From: Motilibacter deserti
Lineage (GTDB): Bacteria > Actinomycetota > Actinomycetes > Motilibacterales > Motilibacteraceae
Direction of reading: 5' to 3'
Assembly (NCBI RefSeq): GCF_011250635.1
Contig: NZ_JAANNP010000001.1
Coordinates: 590,933-654,932, forward strand
Length of the DNA stretch: 64,000 nt
Shown here: positions 17,099-27,503 of the stretch, piece by piece
Layout of the letters: every line of letters begins with the position of its first letter
How positions within the stretch are numbered: the first letter of the stretch is position 1
The notes under the pieces: model-generated
Databases searched by the model: none
Told to the model about the DNA's origin: nothing
Seen by the model: the letters and a program-made list of their open reading frames with translations, nothing else
Made by a program: the position numbers and the translations under genes

Positions 17099-18393
17099 AC
17101 CTGCGCGAGAGCGCCCGCTTCGCGGTGCGCGGCGTCGCGGCGAACAAGCTGCGCTCGGCCCTCACCACGCTCGGCATCCTCATCGGCGTCGCCGCCGTGA
17201 TCATCCTGGTCGCCGTCGGGACGGGCTCGAGCAAGGCGGTGGCCGACTCGATCAGCGCCCTGGGCAGCAACGTCCTGACGGTCAGTGCGTCGGCCGGCGG
17301 TACGGGCGGGCGCGGCGGGGCGGGCGGCTTCGGCGGTGGAGGGTTCCCGGGAGCACCCGGCGGCGCCGCGGGCGGCACCGGCGTGGACTCGGGCACGCAG
17401 ACCCGCAACGCCGCACTGACGCTCGAGGACGCGCAGGCGCTCGTGGACGACGAGCTCGCGCCCAGCGTGCTGTCGGTCGCGCCGGTCGTGTCCGCGTCGT
17501 CGGTCACCGCGACGTACGAGGGCGCGACGCACACGGTCTCCACGTTCACGGGGACGTCGCCGAGCTACCTGCGGAACGACAACGACACCGTGCAGGCGGG
17601 GTCGGCCTTCTCCGACTCGGACTACTCGCAGCGCCGCCGAGTGGCCCTGCTCGGCGTGACCGTCGCGGAGGAGCTGGTGGGCGGCACCGGGCTCGATGCG
17701 GTCGGCAAGACTGTGCAGTTCAACGGCGTGGAGTTCACGGTGCTCGGGGTGCTGGCGCAGAAGGGCAGCACCGGACCACAGGACTCCGACGACCGCGTCA
17801 TCGCGCCGCTGCCGGCGGTGCAGGACACCCTCACCGGCTACGGCAGCCTGAACAGCATTTCGGTGAAGGCAACATCGGCCGACACGGTCGATGCCGCGCA
17901 GAGCGAGGTGGCGTCGATCCTCAACGGACGGCACCACGTGACCTCGGCGACCGCCGACTACACGATCCGCTCGTCGTCGTCGATCCTCTCGGCCGCGACG
18001 TCGAGCAACCAGACCTTCACGGTCCTGCTCGCGTCGGTCGCGGCCATCAGCCTGCTCGTCGGCGGGATCGGCGTCATGAACATCATGCTCGTGACCGTCA
18101 CCGAGCGGACCCGGGAGATCGGCATCCGCAAGGCCATCGGCGCCGGCAAGGGCGACATCGTGAGCCAGTTCCTGCTGGAGGCGGTGCTGCTGTCGGTCCT
18201 CGGCGGCCTGGCCGGCGTCGCCGTCGGCATCGTCGGGTCGAGGTTCGAGATCGTCGGCGTGCAGCCGGTGGTGGCGCCGTACTCCGTCGCCCTCGCCTTC
18301 GGCGTCTCCGTCGCGGTCGGCCTCTTCTTCGGCCTCTACCCCGCCAACCGCGCCGCCTCGCTGCGGCCCATCGACGCCCTCCGCTACGAGTGA
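17095..18393 (+). CDS. MacB/FtsX-type ABC transporter permease
   Basis: A 432-residue protein with MacB topology: one N-terminal membrane helix (LTTLGILIGVAAVIILVAVG), a large extracytoplasmic domain with a Gly-rich insertion (residues about 65-95), and three C-terminal helices in an FtsX domain (ISLLVGGIGVMNIMLVTVTERTREIGIRKAIGA). This class does not carry substrate through the membrane by a classical path but drives mechanotransmission to the adaptor. It is coupled to the ATPase gene. Confidence 0.93.
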   Translation: MNLRESARFAVRGVAANKLRSALTTLGILIGVAAVIILVAVGTGSSKAVADSISALGSNVLTVSASAGGTGGRGGAGGFGGGGFPGAPGGAAGGTGVDSGTQTRNAALTLEDAQALVDDELAPSVLSVAPVVSASSVTATYEGATHTVSTFTGTSPSYLRNDNDTVQAGSAFSDSDYSQRRRVALLGVTVAEELVGGTGLDAVGKTVQFNGVEFTVLGVLAQKGSTGPQDSDDRVIAPLPAVQDTLTGYGSLNSISVKATSADTVDAAQSEVASILNGRHHVTSATADYTIRSSSSILSAATSSNQTFTVLLASVAAISLLVGGIGVMNIMLVTVTERTREIGIRKAIGAGKGDIVSQFLLEAVLLSVLGGLAGVAVGIVGSRFEIVGVQPVVAPYSVALAFGVSVAVGLFFGLYPANRAASLRPIDALRYE

Positions 18394-18407
18394 CCCCGGG
18401 AAGAACG

Positions 18408-19271
18408 ATGCAGGAAACCCCTCTCGACAGGCTGCTCGGCGGCGCCGAGCCCCAGCCGGCTACGACGGACCCGACCGGAGCGACGGACCCGCCGTCCGCG
18501 ACGGATGCCGCCCACTTCACGGATCCGCCGGGCTTCACGGGCCCGCGGGTCGCGATGGGCCCGGCCGCCGCAACGACCCCCCAAGACGCCCAGACCGAGG
18601 TCATCGACACCCGGGAGATCGCTGCCCCGGTCGAGGACGACCTGAGCGAGCTGCTCGCCAGCACCGGCCGGCGCCGGCTCGCGCCGGTCACCGCGGCCCT
18701 GCTCGGCGGGCTGGTGCTCGTCGGCACGTTCACCGGCGGCGTCCTCGTGCAGAGGCACTACGGCGACGACGCGGCCGGGGCGGGGCCTGCCGGGTTCGCC
18801 GCGGCGGGCGCCGGTGGGCAGGGCGCGCGCGGCTTCGGCGGGTTCGGTGGAGCCCCGGGCGGCACCGGCACCGGGGACACCGGGGGCGGGAACGGCGCAG
18901 GGAGCGGCACGGAGGCGGGGGCCGCGGCGCCGGGTGCGGCCGCGGACGCAGCTCCGGGGGCCGGGTCGACCGGTACCGGCACCGGGGGCACCGGCACAGG
19001 GGGCACCGGCACAGGGGGCACCGGCACCGCGGCCGCCTCCGCCCCAGCCGTCGTCGGCCAGGTCGTCTCCGTGCAGGGCGACACGCTGACCGTCAAGAAC
19101 TTCGCGGGCAAGACCGTGACGGTGAAGGTGCCGGAGGGCACCGCGGTGACCAGCAGCTCGAGCGTCGACCTGTCGCAGCTCGCGGCCGGCACCTCGGTCT
19201 CGGTGACCGGTACCACCGCCGACGACGGCAGTGTGACCGCGAGCTCCGTCACCAGCCGGCCCACCGGCTGA
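18408..19271 (+). CDS. Membrane-anchored DUF5666-like protein of the efflux operon
   Basis: A 287-residue protein starting at ATG 18408, with GGGAAG about 6 nt upstream and 14 bp after the permease stop. A cytoplasmic Thr/Asp-rich segment (about 1-85) is followed by one membrane helix (VTAALLGGLVLVGTFTGGVLVQ), a Gly/Ala-rich linker with a GTGTGG repeat, and a C-terminal small beta domain (VVGQVVSVQGDTLTVKNFAGKTVTVKV) like DUF5666. Such a gene often follows MacAB-like operons in actinobacteria, so an accessory role in the efflux complex is likely; the biochemical function is unknown. Confidence 0.75.
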   Translation: MQETPLDRLLGGAEPQPATTDPTGATDPPSATDAAHFTDPPGFTGPRVAMGPAAATTPQDAQTEVIDTREIAAPVEDDLSELLASTGRRRLAPVTAALLGGLVLVGTFTGGVLVQRHYGDDAAGAGPAGFAAAGAGGQGARGFGGFGGAPGGTGTGDTGGGNGAGSGTEAGAAAPGAAADAAPGAGSTGTGTGGTGTGGTGTGGTGTAAASAPAVVGQVVSVQGDTLTVKNFAGKTVTVKVPEGTAVTSSSSVDLSQLAAGTSVSVTGTTADDGSVTASSVTSRPTG

Positions 19272-19283
19272 CCGACTCACCGG

Positions 19284-19347
19284 CCGACCCGCCGACCCGC
19301 CGACCCGCCGACCCGCCGACCCGTTGACCCGCCGACCCGCCGGTCCG
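19284..19347. repeat. 8-bp tandem array after the efflux operon
   Basis: Five perfect CCGACCCG units from 19284 to 19323 are followed by a TTGACCCG variant, another perfect unit and a CCGGTCCG variant. The array is noncoding and fills most of the gap between the DUF5666 gene and the lipoprotein gene. Confidence 0.85.
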
Positions 19348-19395
19348 CCGGTCGAGGCATCTCCCAACCCTCCTTCAGCGAACGGAAAATCTCTG

Positions 19396-19923
19396 ATGCG
19401 CACTTCGGCCCTGCTCGCCACCCGGGCGGTCGCCGCCGCGACCGTCCCGGTCTCCGTCCTCGCGCTCGCGGCGTGTGGCGGGGGCGGCTCCTCGTCCGGC
19501 ACCGATGCCGCGGCGGCGCCGGCCGCCTCCAGCGCCGCGGACGGGGCGGCCCCTCCGGACGGTGCGGGCATGCCGGGCGGCGGGCGCGGCGGCTTCGACT
19601 CCGAGCAGTTCACCCAGATCCGGGACTGCCTCACCGCCGCCGGCATCTCCGTGCCGACGCCGACGGCCCGCCCGGACTTCACCCCCGGCACCGGCTTCAC
19701 CCCGCGCCCGGACATGACGGGCCGTCCGACGGCCCGGCCGACCGACCTCCCGACCGGCGCTCCCGGGCAGGGTGGCCGCGGCTTCGGCGGGGGCATCGGC
19801 GCGGTCCTGCAGGACCCGCAGGCGCAGGCCGCGATCACCGCGTGCGGCCTCGAGGTGCCGAGCGTCGGGTCGCGGGGCGGGGCGACCGTCGCGGCGCCAC
19901 AGAGCGGGTCGTCTCAGAGCTGA
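19396..19923 (+). CDS. Secreted lipoprotein, uncharacterised
   Basis: A 175-residue protein with a classical lipoprotein signal: basic start, hydrophobic core and lipobox LALAAC with Cys27 as the lipid-modified residue. The mature part begins with a Gly/Ser/Ala linker, has two further cysteines (in IRDCLTAAGI and ITACGLEVP) that could form a disulfide, and a Pro/Thr/Arg-rich middle. I do not recognise a domain. Its position after the efflux operon suggests an accessory extracytoplasmic role. No ribosome binding site stands out before ATG 19396. Confidence 0.7.
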   Translation: MRTSALLATRAVAAATVPVSVLALAACGGGGSSSGTDAAAAPAASSAADGAAPPDGAGMPGGGRGGFDSEQFTQIRDCLTAAGISVPTPTARPDFTPGTGFTPRPDMTGRPTARPTDLPTGAPGQGGRGFGGGIGAVLQDPQAQAAITACGLEVPSVGSRGGATVAAPQSGSSQS

Positions 19924-19933
19924 CCCGGAATCG

Positions 19934-20029
19934 CCGACCCGAGCCGACGCTGACCCGAGCCGACGCTGACCCGAGCCGACGCTGACCCGAGCCGACGCGG
20001 AACCAAGCCGACGCGGAACCAAGCCGAAG
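19934..20029. repeat. 16-bp tandem array between lipoprotein gene and folC
   Basis: Six consecutive 16-bp units: CCGACCCGAGCCGACG once (19934-19949), CTGACCCGAGCCGACG three times (19950-19997), then CGGAACCAAGCCGACG and CGGAACCAAGCCGAAG (19998-20029). It occupies nearly all of the convergent intergenic space and may replace a terminator there. The CCGACCCG core recalls the array at 19284. Confidence 0.85.
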
Positions 20030-20042
20030 CACGTCGCGCAGC

Positions 20043-21413
20043 TCAGCGCCCGTCGGCCCTCAGCAGCGCCCGGGCCTGGGCGACGGTCACGATGCTCCCG
20101 GTCACCAGCACGCCGGCCCCGCCGAGCTCGCCCTGGTCCTCGGCGAGCGCCACGGCGGTGTCCAGCGCGCTGTCGAGCCGGGGCGCGACCTCGACCCGGT
20201 CGGCGCCGAAGACCTCGACGGCCAACCGGGCCAGCTCGTCGACGGGCATCGCCCGCGGCGTACGGGCCTCGGTGACCACGACCTCCGCGAGCACCGGCTC
20301 GAACGCCTCGAGAATGCCGCGTACGTCCTTGTCGGCCATCGCGGCGACGACCCCGACCAGGTGGGTGAAGGAGAACGCGTCGGGGATCGCGGCCGCGGTG
20401 GCCAGCGCGCCGGCGGGGTTGTGCGCCGCGTCGACGAGGATCGTCGGAGAGCGGCGCACGACCTCGAGCCGTCCGGGGGACCGCACGCCGGCGAAGGCCG
20501 AGCGCACGACGTCGATGTCGACGGTGTCGGCTCCCCCGCCGAAGAACGCCTCGACGGCGGCCAGCGCGACCACGGCGTTCTGCGCCTGGTGCGCGCCGAA
20601 CAGCGGCAGGAAGACGTCCTCGTAGTCGCCCCCGAGCCCGCGCAGGGAGATCAGCTGCCCGCCCACGGCCTGCGTGCGCGACAGCACCCCGAACTCGAGG
20701 CCCTCGCGCGCGACGGTGGCGCCGGCCTCGGTCGCGCGGCGCAGCAGCACCTCGGCGACCTCGACCTCCTGCTGGGCGAGGACGGCGACCGCCCCGGGCT
20801 TGATGATGCCGCTCTTCTCCGCGGCGATCTCGGGCGCGGTCGAGCCGAGGAAGCGCTCGTGGTCGACGGCGACCGGCGTGACGACGGAGACCTGCCCGTC
20901 CGCCACGTTCGTCGCGTCCCACTCCCCGCCCATGCCGACCTCGACGACCGCGACGTCCACCGGGGCGTCGGCGAAGGCGGCGTACGCCATGGCGACGAGC
21001 ACCTCGAAGAACGACAGCGTCGGCCCGCCGGACTCCTTGCTCCGCGCGTCGACGAGGTCGAGGTAGGGCGCGATGTCCTCGTAGGTCGACACGAAGCGCT
21101 CTTCGTCGATCGGCTTGCCGTCGAACGAGATGCGCTCGCGGACGCTGTGCAGGTGGGGGCTGGTGAACCGGCCCGTCCGCATCCCGAAGCCGGCGAACAG
21201 CGCCTCGACCATCCGCGCGGTCGAGGTCTTGCCGTTGGTGCCGGTGACGTGCACGACGGGGTACGCCCGCTGCGGGTCGCCGAGCAGCTCGACCACCGCG
21301 CGGATGCGGTCCAGCGACGGGACGAGGTCGTGCTCCGGCGTCCGCGCCAGGATCGCCGCCTCGACCTCGCGCATGCGGGCGGCGAGCGCCTCCCGGGCCT
21401 CACTGCTGGTCAC
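20043..21413 (-). CDS. folC: Bifunctional folylpolyglutamate synthase/dihydrofolate synthase
   Basis: A 456-residue Mur-ligase-family enzyme. The P-loop is VVHVTGTNGKTSTARMVEAL, followed by TSPHLHSVRERISFDG (folate binding), VEVGMGGEWDATNV and VAVDHERFLG. The C-terminal domain contains RLEVVRRSPTILVDAAHNPAGA, the conserved family motif. It adds glutamate to dihydropteroate and folates. The GTG start (21413) has a GGGGAGAGG stretch upstream. It normally follows valS closely and precedes DUF4233; here the downstream link is broken by the efflux operon. Confidence 0.95.
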   Translation of the reverse strand: MTSSEAREALAARMREVEAAILARTPEHDLVPSLDRIRAVVELLGDPQRAYPVVHVTGTNGKTSTARMVEALFAGFGMRTGRFTSPHLHSVRERISFDGKPIDEERFVSTYEDIAPYLDLVDARSKESGGPTLSFFEVLVAMAYAAFADAPVDVAVVEVGMGGEWDATNVADGQVSVVTPVAVDHERFLGSTAPEIAAEKSGIIKPGAVAVLAQQEVEVAEVLLRRATEAGATVAREGLEFGVLSRTQAVGGQLISLRGLGGDYEDVFLPLFGAHQAQNAVVALAAVEAFFGGGADTVDIDVVRSAFAGVRSPGRLEVVRRSPTILVDAAHNPAGALATAAAIPDAFSFTHLVGVVAAMADKDVRGILEAFEPVLAEVVVTEARTPRAMPVDELARLAVEVFGADRVEVAPRLDSALDTAVALAEDQGELGGAGVLVTGSIVTVAQARALLRADGR

Positions 21414-21439
21414 GGTGGACCGCCTCTCCCCTACCTCAA

Positions 21440-21517
21440 CCGCTGATCATGCGATGTTGGCGAGTTGTCCACAGGCCGCCCGCTGTGGACAACTCGCCAC
21501 ATGTGCATGATCAGCGG
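21440..21517. repeat. Large hairpin repeat with two DnaA-box-like motifs
   Basis: Outer arms CCGCTGATCATGC (21440-21452) and GCATGATCAGCGG (21505-21517) pair perfectly. After a 5-nt internal loop the inner arms, TGGCGAGTTGTCCACAG and its complement, pair for about 17 bp. Each inner arm contains TTGTCCACA (21465-21473 on plus, 21484-21492 on minus), the consensus DnaA box of actinobacteria. It fills the folC-valS gap. It may act as a dispersed palindromic element, a DnaA-titration site or a transcription attenuator. Confidence 0.8.
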
Positions 21518-21528
21518 GGGGGTGGGGG

Positions 21529-24150
21529 TCAGGCCGCGGGCAGCGTCGCCAGCTGGGCCTCGATGCGCTCGATGTCCGCCTCCGCCGACGCGAGCTGGGC
21601 CTTGACCTTCTCGACCACGGGCGGCGGGGCCTTGCCGAGGAACGCCTCGTTGCCCAGCTTGCCCAGCGCCTTGGACCGCTCGGTCTCGGCGGCGGCCAGG
21701 TCCTTCTCCAGCCGCGCGCGCTCCTTGGCGAAGTCGACCGAGCCGCGCAGGTCGAGCTCGACGACGACCCCGCCGATCGGCAGCGACGCGCTCGTGTCGA
21801 ACTCCTCCCCCGCGGCGGCGAGCCGCGTCAGCGAGCGCACCGCCTCCTCGTGCGCCGCGAGGGCGCCCTCGGAGAGCCCGGCGAGCCGCGCCGGGACCCG
21901 CTGGCCCGGCTTGAGCCCCTGGTCGCTGCGGAAGCGCCGGACCTCGGTGACCAGCCGCTGCAGCTCGGCGACCTCCGCCTCCGCGGTGGGGTCGCTCCAG
22001 CGCGGCTCCGCCTCCGGCCAGTCGGCGACCACGATCGACTCGCCACCGGTCAGCGCGGTCCAGAGCGCCTCCGTCACGAACGGCACCACGGGGTGGAGCA
22101 GCCGGAGCAGCCGGTCGAGGACGTGGCCGAGGACCAGCCGGGTGACCTCGGCCTCGCGCCCGCCGTGGGCCAGCGGCACCTTGGCCAGCTCGACGTACCA
22201 GTCGCAGAACTCGTCCCACGCGAAGTGGTAGAGCGCGTCGACGGCCTTGGCGAACTGGTAGTCCTCGTAGTAGCCGTCGACCTCGGCGATCGTCGCGTGC
22301 AGCCGGGACAGGATCCACCGGTCGGCGGCCGACAGCTCCTCGGCCGGCGGCAGCTCCCCGACGCGCGCGCCGTTGCGCAGCGCGAACCCGCCGGTGACCT
22401 GCCAGAGCTTGGTGCAGAAGTTGCGCGAGCCCTGGACCCACTCCTCGCCGATCGGCACGTCGGTGCCGGGGTTGGCCCCGCGGGCCAGGGTGAAGCGCAG
22501 CGCGTCCGAGCCGTACGCGTCCATCCACTCGAGCGGGTCGACGGCGTTGCCGAACGACTTGCTCATCTTCTTGCCGAACTTGTCGCGCACCATCCCGTGC
22601 AGGGCCACGGTCTTGAACGGCGCCTCGCCGTCCATCGCGTAGAGCCCGAACATCATCATCCGGACGACCCAGAAGAAGAGGATGTCGTAGCCGGTGACGA
22701 GGACCGAGTTCGGATAGAACTTCTCCAGCGCCGGGGTCTTGTCCGGCCAGCCGAGGGTCGAGAACGGCCAGAGCCCGCTGGAGAACCACGTGTCGAGGAC
22801 GTCCGGGTCCTGCGTCCAGCCGTCGCCGGGCCGCTCCTCGTCGGGGCCGACGCAGCGCACCTCGCCGGCCGGGCCGTACCAGACCGGGATGCGGTGCCCC
22901 CACCACAGCTGACGGCTGATGCACCAGTCGTGCATGTTGTCGACCCAGCCGAAGTAGCGGGACTCCAGCTCCTTGGGGTGGATCTGGACGCGGCCGTCGC
23001 GGACCGCGTCACCGGCCGCCTTCGCCAGCGGGGCGACGTTCACGAACCACTGCAGCGACAGCCGGGGCTCGACCGTGGTGCCACAGCGCGAGCAGTGGCC
23101 GACGGCGTGGACGTAGGGCCGCTTCTCGGCGACGATGCGCCCCTCGGCGCGCAGTGCCGCGACGACGGCCGGGCGCGCCTCGTAGCGGTCCATGCCCTCG
23201 AACGGCCCGTGGACCGTCACCCGCGCGCTCTCGTCCATCATCGTGAGGTTGGGCAGCCCGTGACGCTGGCCGATCTCGAAGTCGTTGGGGTCGTGGGCCG
23301 GCGTCACCTTGACCGCGCCGGTGCCGAAGGCCGGGTCGACGTGCTCGTCGGCCACGACGGGGATGCGCCGGTCGGTCAGCGGCAGCGTAACCGTCTTGCC
23401 GATGAGGTGCCGGTAGCGCTCGTCGTCCGGGTGCACCGCGACGGCCGTGTCGCCGAGCATCGTCTCCGCGCGCGTGGTGGCGACCACGATCGACTCGTCC
23501 CCGTCGCCGTAGCGGATCGAGACGAGCTCTCCGTCGTCGTCGGTGTGCTCGACCTCGATGTCGGAGAGCGCGGTGCGGCAGCGCGGGCACCAGTTGATGA
23601 TCCGCTCGGCGCGGTAGATCAGCCCGTCGTCGTAGAGCCGCTTGAAGTGCGTCTGCACGGCCTTGGACAGGCCCTCGTCCATCGTGAAGCGCTCGCGCGA
23701 CCAGTCGACCCCGTCGCCCAGGCGGCGCATCTGGCCGAGGATCTTGCCGCCGGACTCGGCCTTCCACTGCCAGACCCGCTCGACGAACGCCTCGCGGCCG
23801 AGGTCGTGGCGCGACAGCCCCTGCTTGGCCAGCTCACGCTCGACGACGTTCTGCGTGGCGATGCCGGCGTGGTCCATGCCGGGCTGCCAGAGGGCCTCGT
23901 AGCCCTGCATCCGGCGCCGGCGGACGAGCGCGTCGATGAGAGTGTGCTCGAACGCGTGCCCGAGGTGCAGGCTGCCGGTGACGTTCGGCGGCGGGATGAC
24001 GATGCAGTAGGGCGGCTTCTCGCTCGACGGGTCGGCCACGAAGTAGCCGCGCTCCACCCAGCGCTCGTAGAGGACGCCCTCGACGTCGGCGGGGACGTAC
24101 TGCGAGGGGAGCTCGGGCTGCTCGGCGGGCCGGGAGTCGATCGACGTCAC
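21529..24150 (-). CDS. valS: Valyl-tRNA synthetase
   Basis: A full-length, 873-residue class I synthetase. The HIGH signature is GSLHLGHAF (about residue 60), the KMSKS loop is [12 protein letters not shown], and an editing domain lies between ([17 protein letters not shown], with zinc-type cysteines in [12 protein letters not shown] and [10 protein letters not shown]). The C-terminus is a coiled coil ([21 protein letters not shown]) that grips the tRNA. It charges tRNA-Val and hydrolyses mischarged Thr. The start is GTG 24150. Confidence 0.97.
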   Translation of the reverse strand: MTSIDSRPAEQPELPSQYVPADVEGVLYERWVERGYFVADPSSEKPPYCIVIPPPNVTGSLHLGHAFEHTLIDALVRRRRMQGYEALWQPGMDHAGIATQNVVERELAKQGLSRHDLGREAFVERVWQWKAESGGKILGQMRRLGDGVDWSRERFTMDEGLSKAVQTHFKRLYDDGLIYRAERIINWCPRCRTALSDIEVEHTDDDGELVSIRYGDGDESIVVATTRAETMLGDTAVAVHPDDERYRHLIGKTVTLPLTDRRIPVVADEHVDPAFGTGAVKVTPAHDPNDFEIGQRHGLPNLTMMDESARVTVHGPFEGMDRYEARPAVVAALRAEGRIVAEKRPYVHAVGHCSRCGTTVEPRLSLQWFVNVAPLAKAAGDAVRDGRVQIHPKELESRYFGWVDNMHDWCISRQLWWGHRIPVWYGPAGEVRCVGPDEERPGDGWTQDPDVLDTWFSSGLWPFSTLGWPDKTPALEKFYPNSVLVTGYDILFFWVVRMMMFGLYAMDGEAPFKTVALHGMVRDKFGKKMSKSFGNAVDPLEWMDAYGSDALRFTLARGANPGTDVPIGEEWVQGSRNFCTKLWQVTGGFALRNGARVGELPPAEELSAADRWILSRLHATIAEVDGYYEDYQFAKAVDALYHFAWDEFCDWYVELAKVPLAHGGREAEVTRLVLGHVLDRLLRLLHPVVPFVTEALWTALTGGESIVVADWPEAEPRWSDPTAEAEVAELQRLVTEVRRFRSDQGLKPGQRVPARLAGLSEGALAAHEEAVRSLTRLAAAGEEFDTSASLPIGGVVVELDLRGSVDFAKERARLEKDLAAAETERSKALGKLGNEAFLGKAPPPVVEKVKAQLASAEADIERIEAQLATLPAA

Positions 24151-24180
24151 CCCGCGAGTCTATGGAGCCGGAGCGCGTGC

Positions 24181-24217
24181 CCCCCAACCGGTTCTCGCGA
24201 GGAGAACAGGCCGGGGG
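24181..24217 (-). terminator. Terminator hairpin downstream of clpX
   Basis: On the minus-strand RNA the stem is CCCCCGGCC-U-GUUCUC with GAGAAC-C-GGUUGGGGG around a 5-nt loop: 15 pairs including two G-U wobbles. Those wobbles become A-C mismatches on the plus strand, so the structure is built for the clpX direction. It starts 10 bp after the clpX stop. Confidence 0.65.
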
Positions 24218-24227
24218 TACGCGGGCG

Positions 24228-25523
<1,296 letters not shown>

Positions 25524-25821
25524 GCGGTGCTCTCCCTCTCGTCGCCGAACCCTGCCGCTGACGCCTCCGGCGCCAGCGTTCCCGGGCTCCCCTGACCTGC
25601 TCCGGAATTCCCCGGTGTGTCCGGGAGCTTCCGGGCCGTGCATCCCGACGGTACCCCGTGCAGCCCCGCTTGTGGGCGGACCCGGGCGTAGCGGCGCGGG
25701 TCGCCCTTGGGGACAGGACCAGCACCCCTTCGGCCGGCACGCCACGAACCTGAGCCGACCGAAGCCTGCCATCTGGACAAACCGCCCACAAGCGGGTTGC
25801 CCACACCTACGGGCCGCCCGT

Positions 25822-25876
25822 ACGCGACGCGGGGGCTGCCGGCGCGACTGCCGGCAGCCCCCACGGAGCGTCGCGT
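25822..25876 (-). terminator. Nested palindrome terminating the clpP operon
   Basis: The inner arms GGGGGCTGCCGGC (25831-25843) and GCCGGCAGCCCCC (25850-25862) form 13 perfect pairs over a 6-nt loop; outer arms ACGCGACGC (25822-25830) and GCGTCGCGT (25868-25876) add nine more. It lies 27 bp after the clpP2 stop. The remainder of the 379-bp clpP2-clpX gap (25524-25821) holds no gene and should carry the clpX promoter; I see no sharp promoter match. Confidence 0.7.
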
Positions 25877-25902
25877 GCCGTCGGTGCGGCCCGTGGCCCG
25901 GC

Positions 25903-26514
25903 TCAGGCGCGGGTCGTCAGCACCTGGTCGATGAGGCCGTACTCGAGCGCCTCACCCGGGGTGAGGATCTTGTCGCGCTCGATGTCCTTGCGGATCTCCT
26001 CGATGCCACGGTTGCCGTGCTTGGCCAGCGTCTCCTCGAGCCACTCGCGCATGCGCAGGATCTCGCGCGCCTGGATCTCGATGTCCGAGCCCTGGCCACC
26101 GCCCTCGCTGTAGGGCTGGTGGATCAGGATGCGGCTGTTGGCCAGCGCATAGCGCTTGCCGGGCGCGCCGGCCGCGAGCAGCACGGCCGCGGCGCTGGCG
26201 GCCTGCCCGAGGCAGGTGGTCTGCACGTCCGGCTTGATGAAGGTCATCGTGTCGTAGATGGCCGTCAGCGCCGTGAAGGAGCCGCCCGGGGAGTTGATGT
26301 AGATCATGATGTCGCGGTCGGGGTCGGCCGACTCGAGCACCAGGAGCTGGCTCATCACGTCGTTGGCGACGGTGTCGTCGATCGCCTGCCCGAGGAAGAT
26401 GATGCGCTCCTCGAACAGCTTGGTGTAGGGGTCGAGCCGCTTCCAGCCGTAGGACGTCCGCTCCTCGATCTGGGGCAGGACGTAGCGGCCGGAGGGCGCG
26501 TACAGGTCACTCAT
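25903..26514 (-). CDS. clpP2: ATP-dependent Clp protease proteolytic subunit ClpP2
   Basis: A 203-residue serine protease subunit. The triad is Ser107 (GQAASAAA), His132 (ILIHQPY) and Asp181 (DIERDKILT). The start is ATG 26514, with GAGGAAG about 8 nt upstream. Actinobacterial ClpP1 and ClpP2 form a mixed tetradecamer that degrades substrates supplied by ClpX or ClpC. It follows clpP1 by 32 bp. Confidence 0.96.
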   Translation of the reverse strand: MSDLYAPSGRYVLPQIEERTSYGWKRLDPYTKLFEERIIFLGQAIDDTVANDVMSQLLVLESADPDRDIMIYINSPGGSFTALTAIYDTMTFIKPDVQTTCLGQAASAAAVLLAAGAPGKRYALANSRILIHQPYSEGGGQGSDIEIQAREILRMREWLEETLAKHGNRGIEEIRKDIERDKILTPGEALEYGLIDQVLTTRA

Positions 26515-26546
26515 GTGAGTTCTTCCTCGGTCGCCGGGGTGGGGGC

Positions 26547-27254
26547 TCAGGCCGTCGGGCCGTCGTCGGTGCCCACCTGGCGGGCGTGCCGGACGACGTG
26601 GTCGACGAAGCCGTACTCCTTGGCCTCCTCCGCGGTGAACCAGCGGTCGCGGTCGGAGTCGCGCTCGATGGTCTCGACCGGCTGCCCGGTGTGGGCGGCG
26701 ATCAGCTCGGCCATCTGGCGCTTGGTGTGGAGCATCTGCTCGGCCTGGATCTTGATGTCGGACGCCGTGCCGCCGAAGCCGCCGGACGGCTGGTGCATCA
26801 TCACGCGGGCGTGCGGTGTCGCGTAGCGCTTGCCGGGCGCGCCGGCGCAGAGGAGGAACTGCCCCATCGAGGCGGCGAGGCCCATCGCCACGGTGGCCAC
26901 GTCGTTCTCGACGTACTGCATCGTGTCGTAGATCGCCATGCCGGCGGAGACCGAGCCGCCGGGCGAGTTGATGTAGAGCGTGATGTCGCTCTTGGGGTCC
27001 TCCGCCGCGAGGAGCAGCATCTGCGCCACGATCGCGTTGGCGTTGGAGTCCTCGACCACCGAGCCGAGCACGATGATGCGCTCGCGCAGGAGCCGGTCGT
27101 AGACACGGGCGTCGAGCCCGGCCTCGGGGGCGCCGGTGCTGGCGTAGGTCGAGTAGGCGTTGCCGGCGGACATCGTGGCGGGCACCAGGCCCCCACCGAT
27201 GCCGGGCACGACGAGCGGGCTGCCCTGCCCGCCCGGGGTCATAGCTGCGGTCAC
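26547..27254 (-). CDS. clpP1: ATP-dependent Clp protease proteolytic subunit ClpP1
   Basis: A 235-residue subunit with triad Ser129 (GLAASMGQF), His154 (VMMHQPSG) and Asp203 (SDRDRWF). A Gly/Pro-rich N-terminal extension of about 40 residues precedes the core and is likely processed. GTG 27254 is preferred: GAGGGAG is 5 nt upstream, while the in-frame ATG at 27242 is too distant from it. It is the first gene of the clpP1-clpP2 operon, downstream of tig as is usual in actinomycetes. Confidence 0.95.
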   Translation of the reverse strand: MTAAMTPGGQGSPLVVPGIGGGLVPATMSAGNAYSTYASTGAPEAGLDARVYDRLLRERIIVLGSVVEDSNANAIVAQMLLLAAEDPKSDITLYINSPGGSVSAGMAIYDTMQYVENDVATVAMGLAASMGQFLLCAGAPGKRYATPHARVMMHQPSGGFGGTASDIKIQAEQMLHTKRQMAELIAAHTGQPVETIERDSDRDRWFTAEEAKEYGFVDHVVRHARQVGTDDGPTA

Positions 27255-27454
27255 TGCGGCTCCCTCGCACTGAATTCGAACGGCTGATGCCGCCGACCGG
27301 GGATCTTCTCTACCGGCACCGACACTAACCGTGGGGGCGGTCGCGCTCGTCCCCGGCTGGGGCGTTGTTCGCCAGCGGCTTATGGAGCGCAGACCCCGCC
27401 CAGATATACCGGGCGAATCGCTCCTGCCGTCGCCCGGGGCCCGGCCGCGACGAC

Positions 27455-27487
27455 AGCGCCCCCGGCCGAAGCTCGGCCGGGGGCGCT
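27455..27487 (-). terminator. Terminator downstream of tig
   Basis: AGCGCCCCCGGCCGA (27455-27469) and TCGGCCGGGGGCGCT (27473-27487) form a perfect 15-bp stem with a 3-nt loop, 17 bp after the tig stop. It has no T-tract, as is common in actinobacteria. Confidence 0.8.
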
Positions 27488-27503
27488 CGTCGTGCTGGCG
27501 GGG

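Noticed and set aside
19284-20029. CRISPR array
   Set aside because: The units are directly adjacent with no unique spacers, the lengths are 8 and 16 bp, and no cas genes are present.
21465-21492. Chromosomal replication origin
   Set aside because: Only two DnaA-like boxes exist, both in a hairpin stem; dnaA, dnaN and an AT-rich unwinding region are absent.
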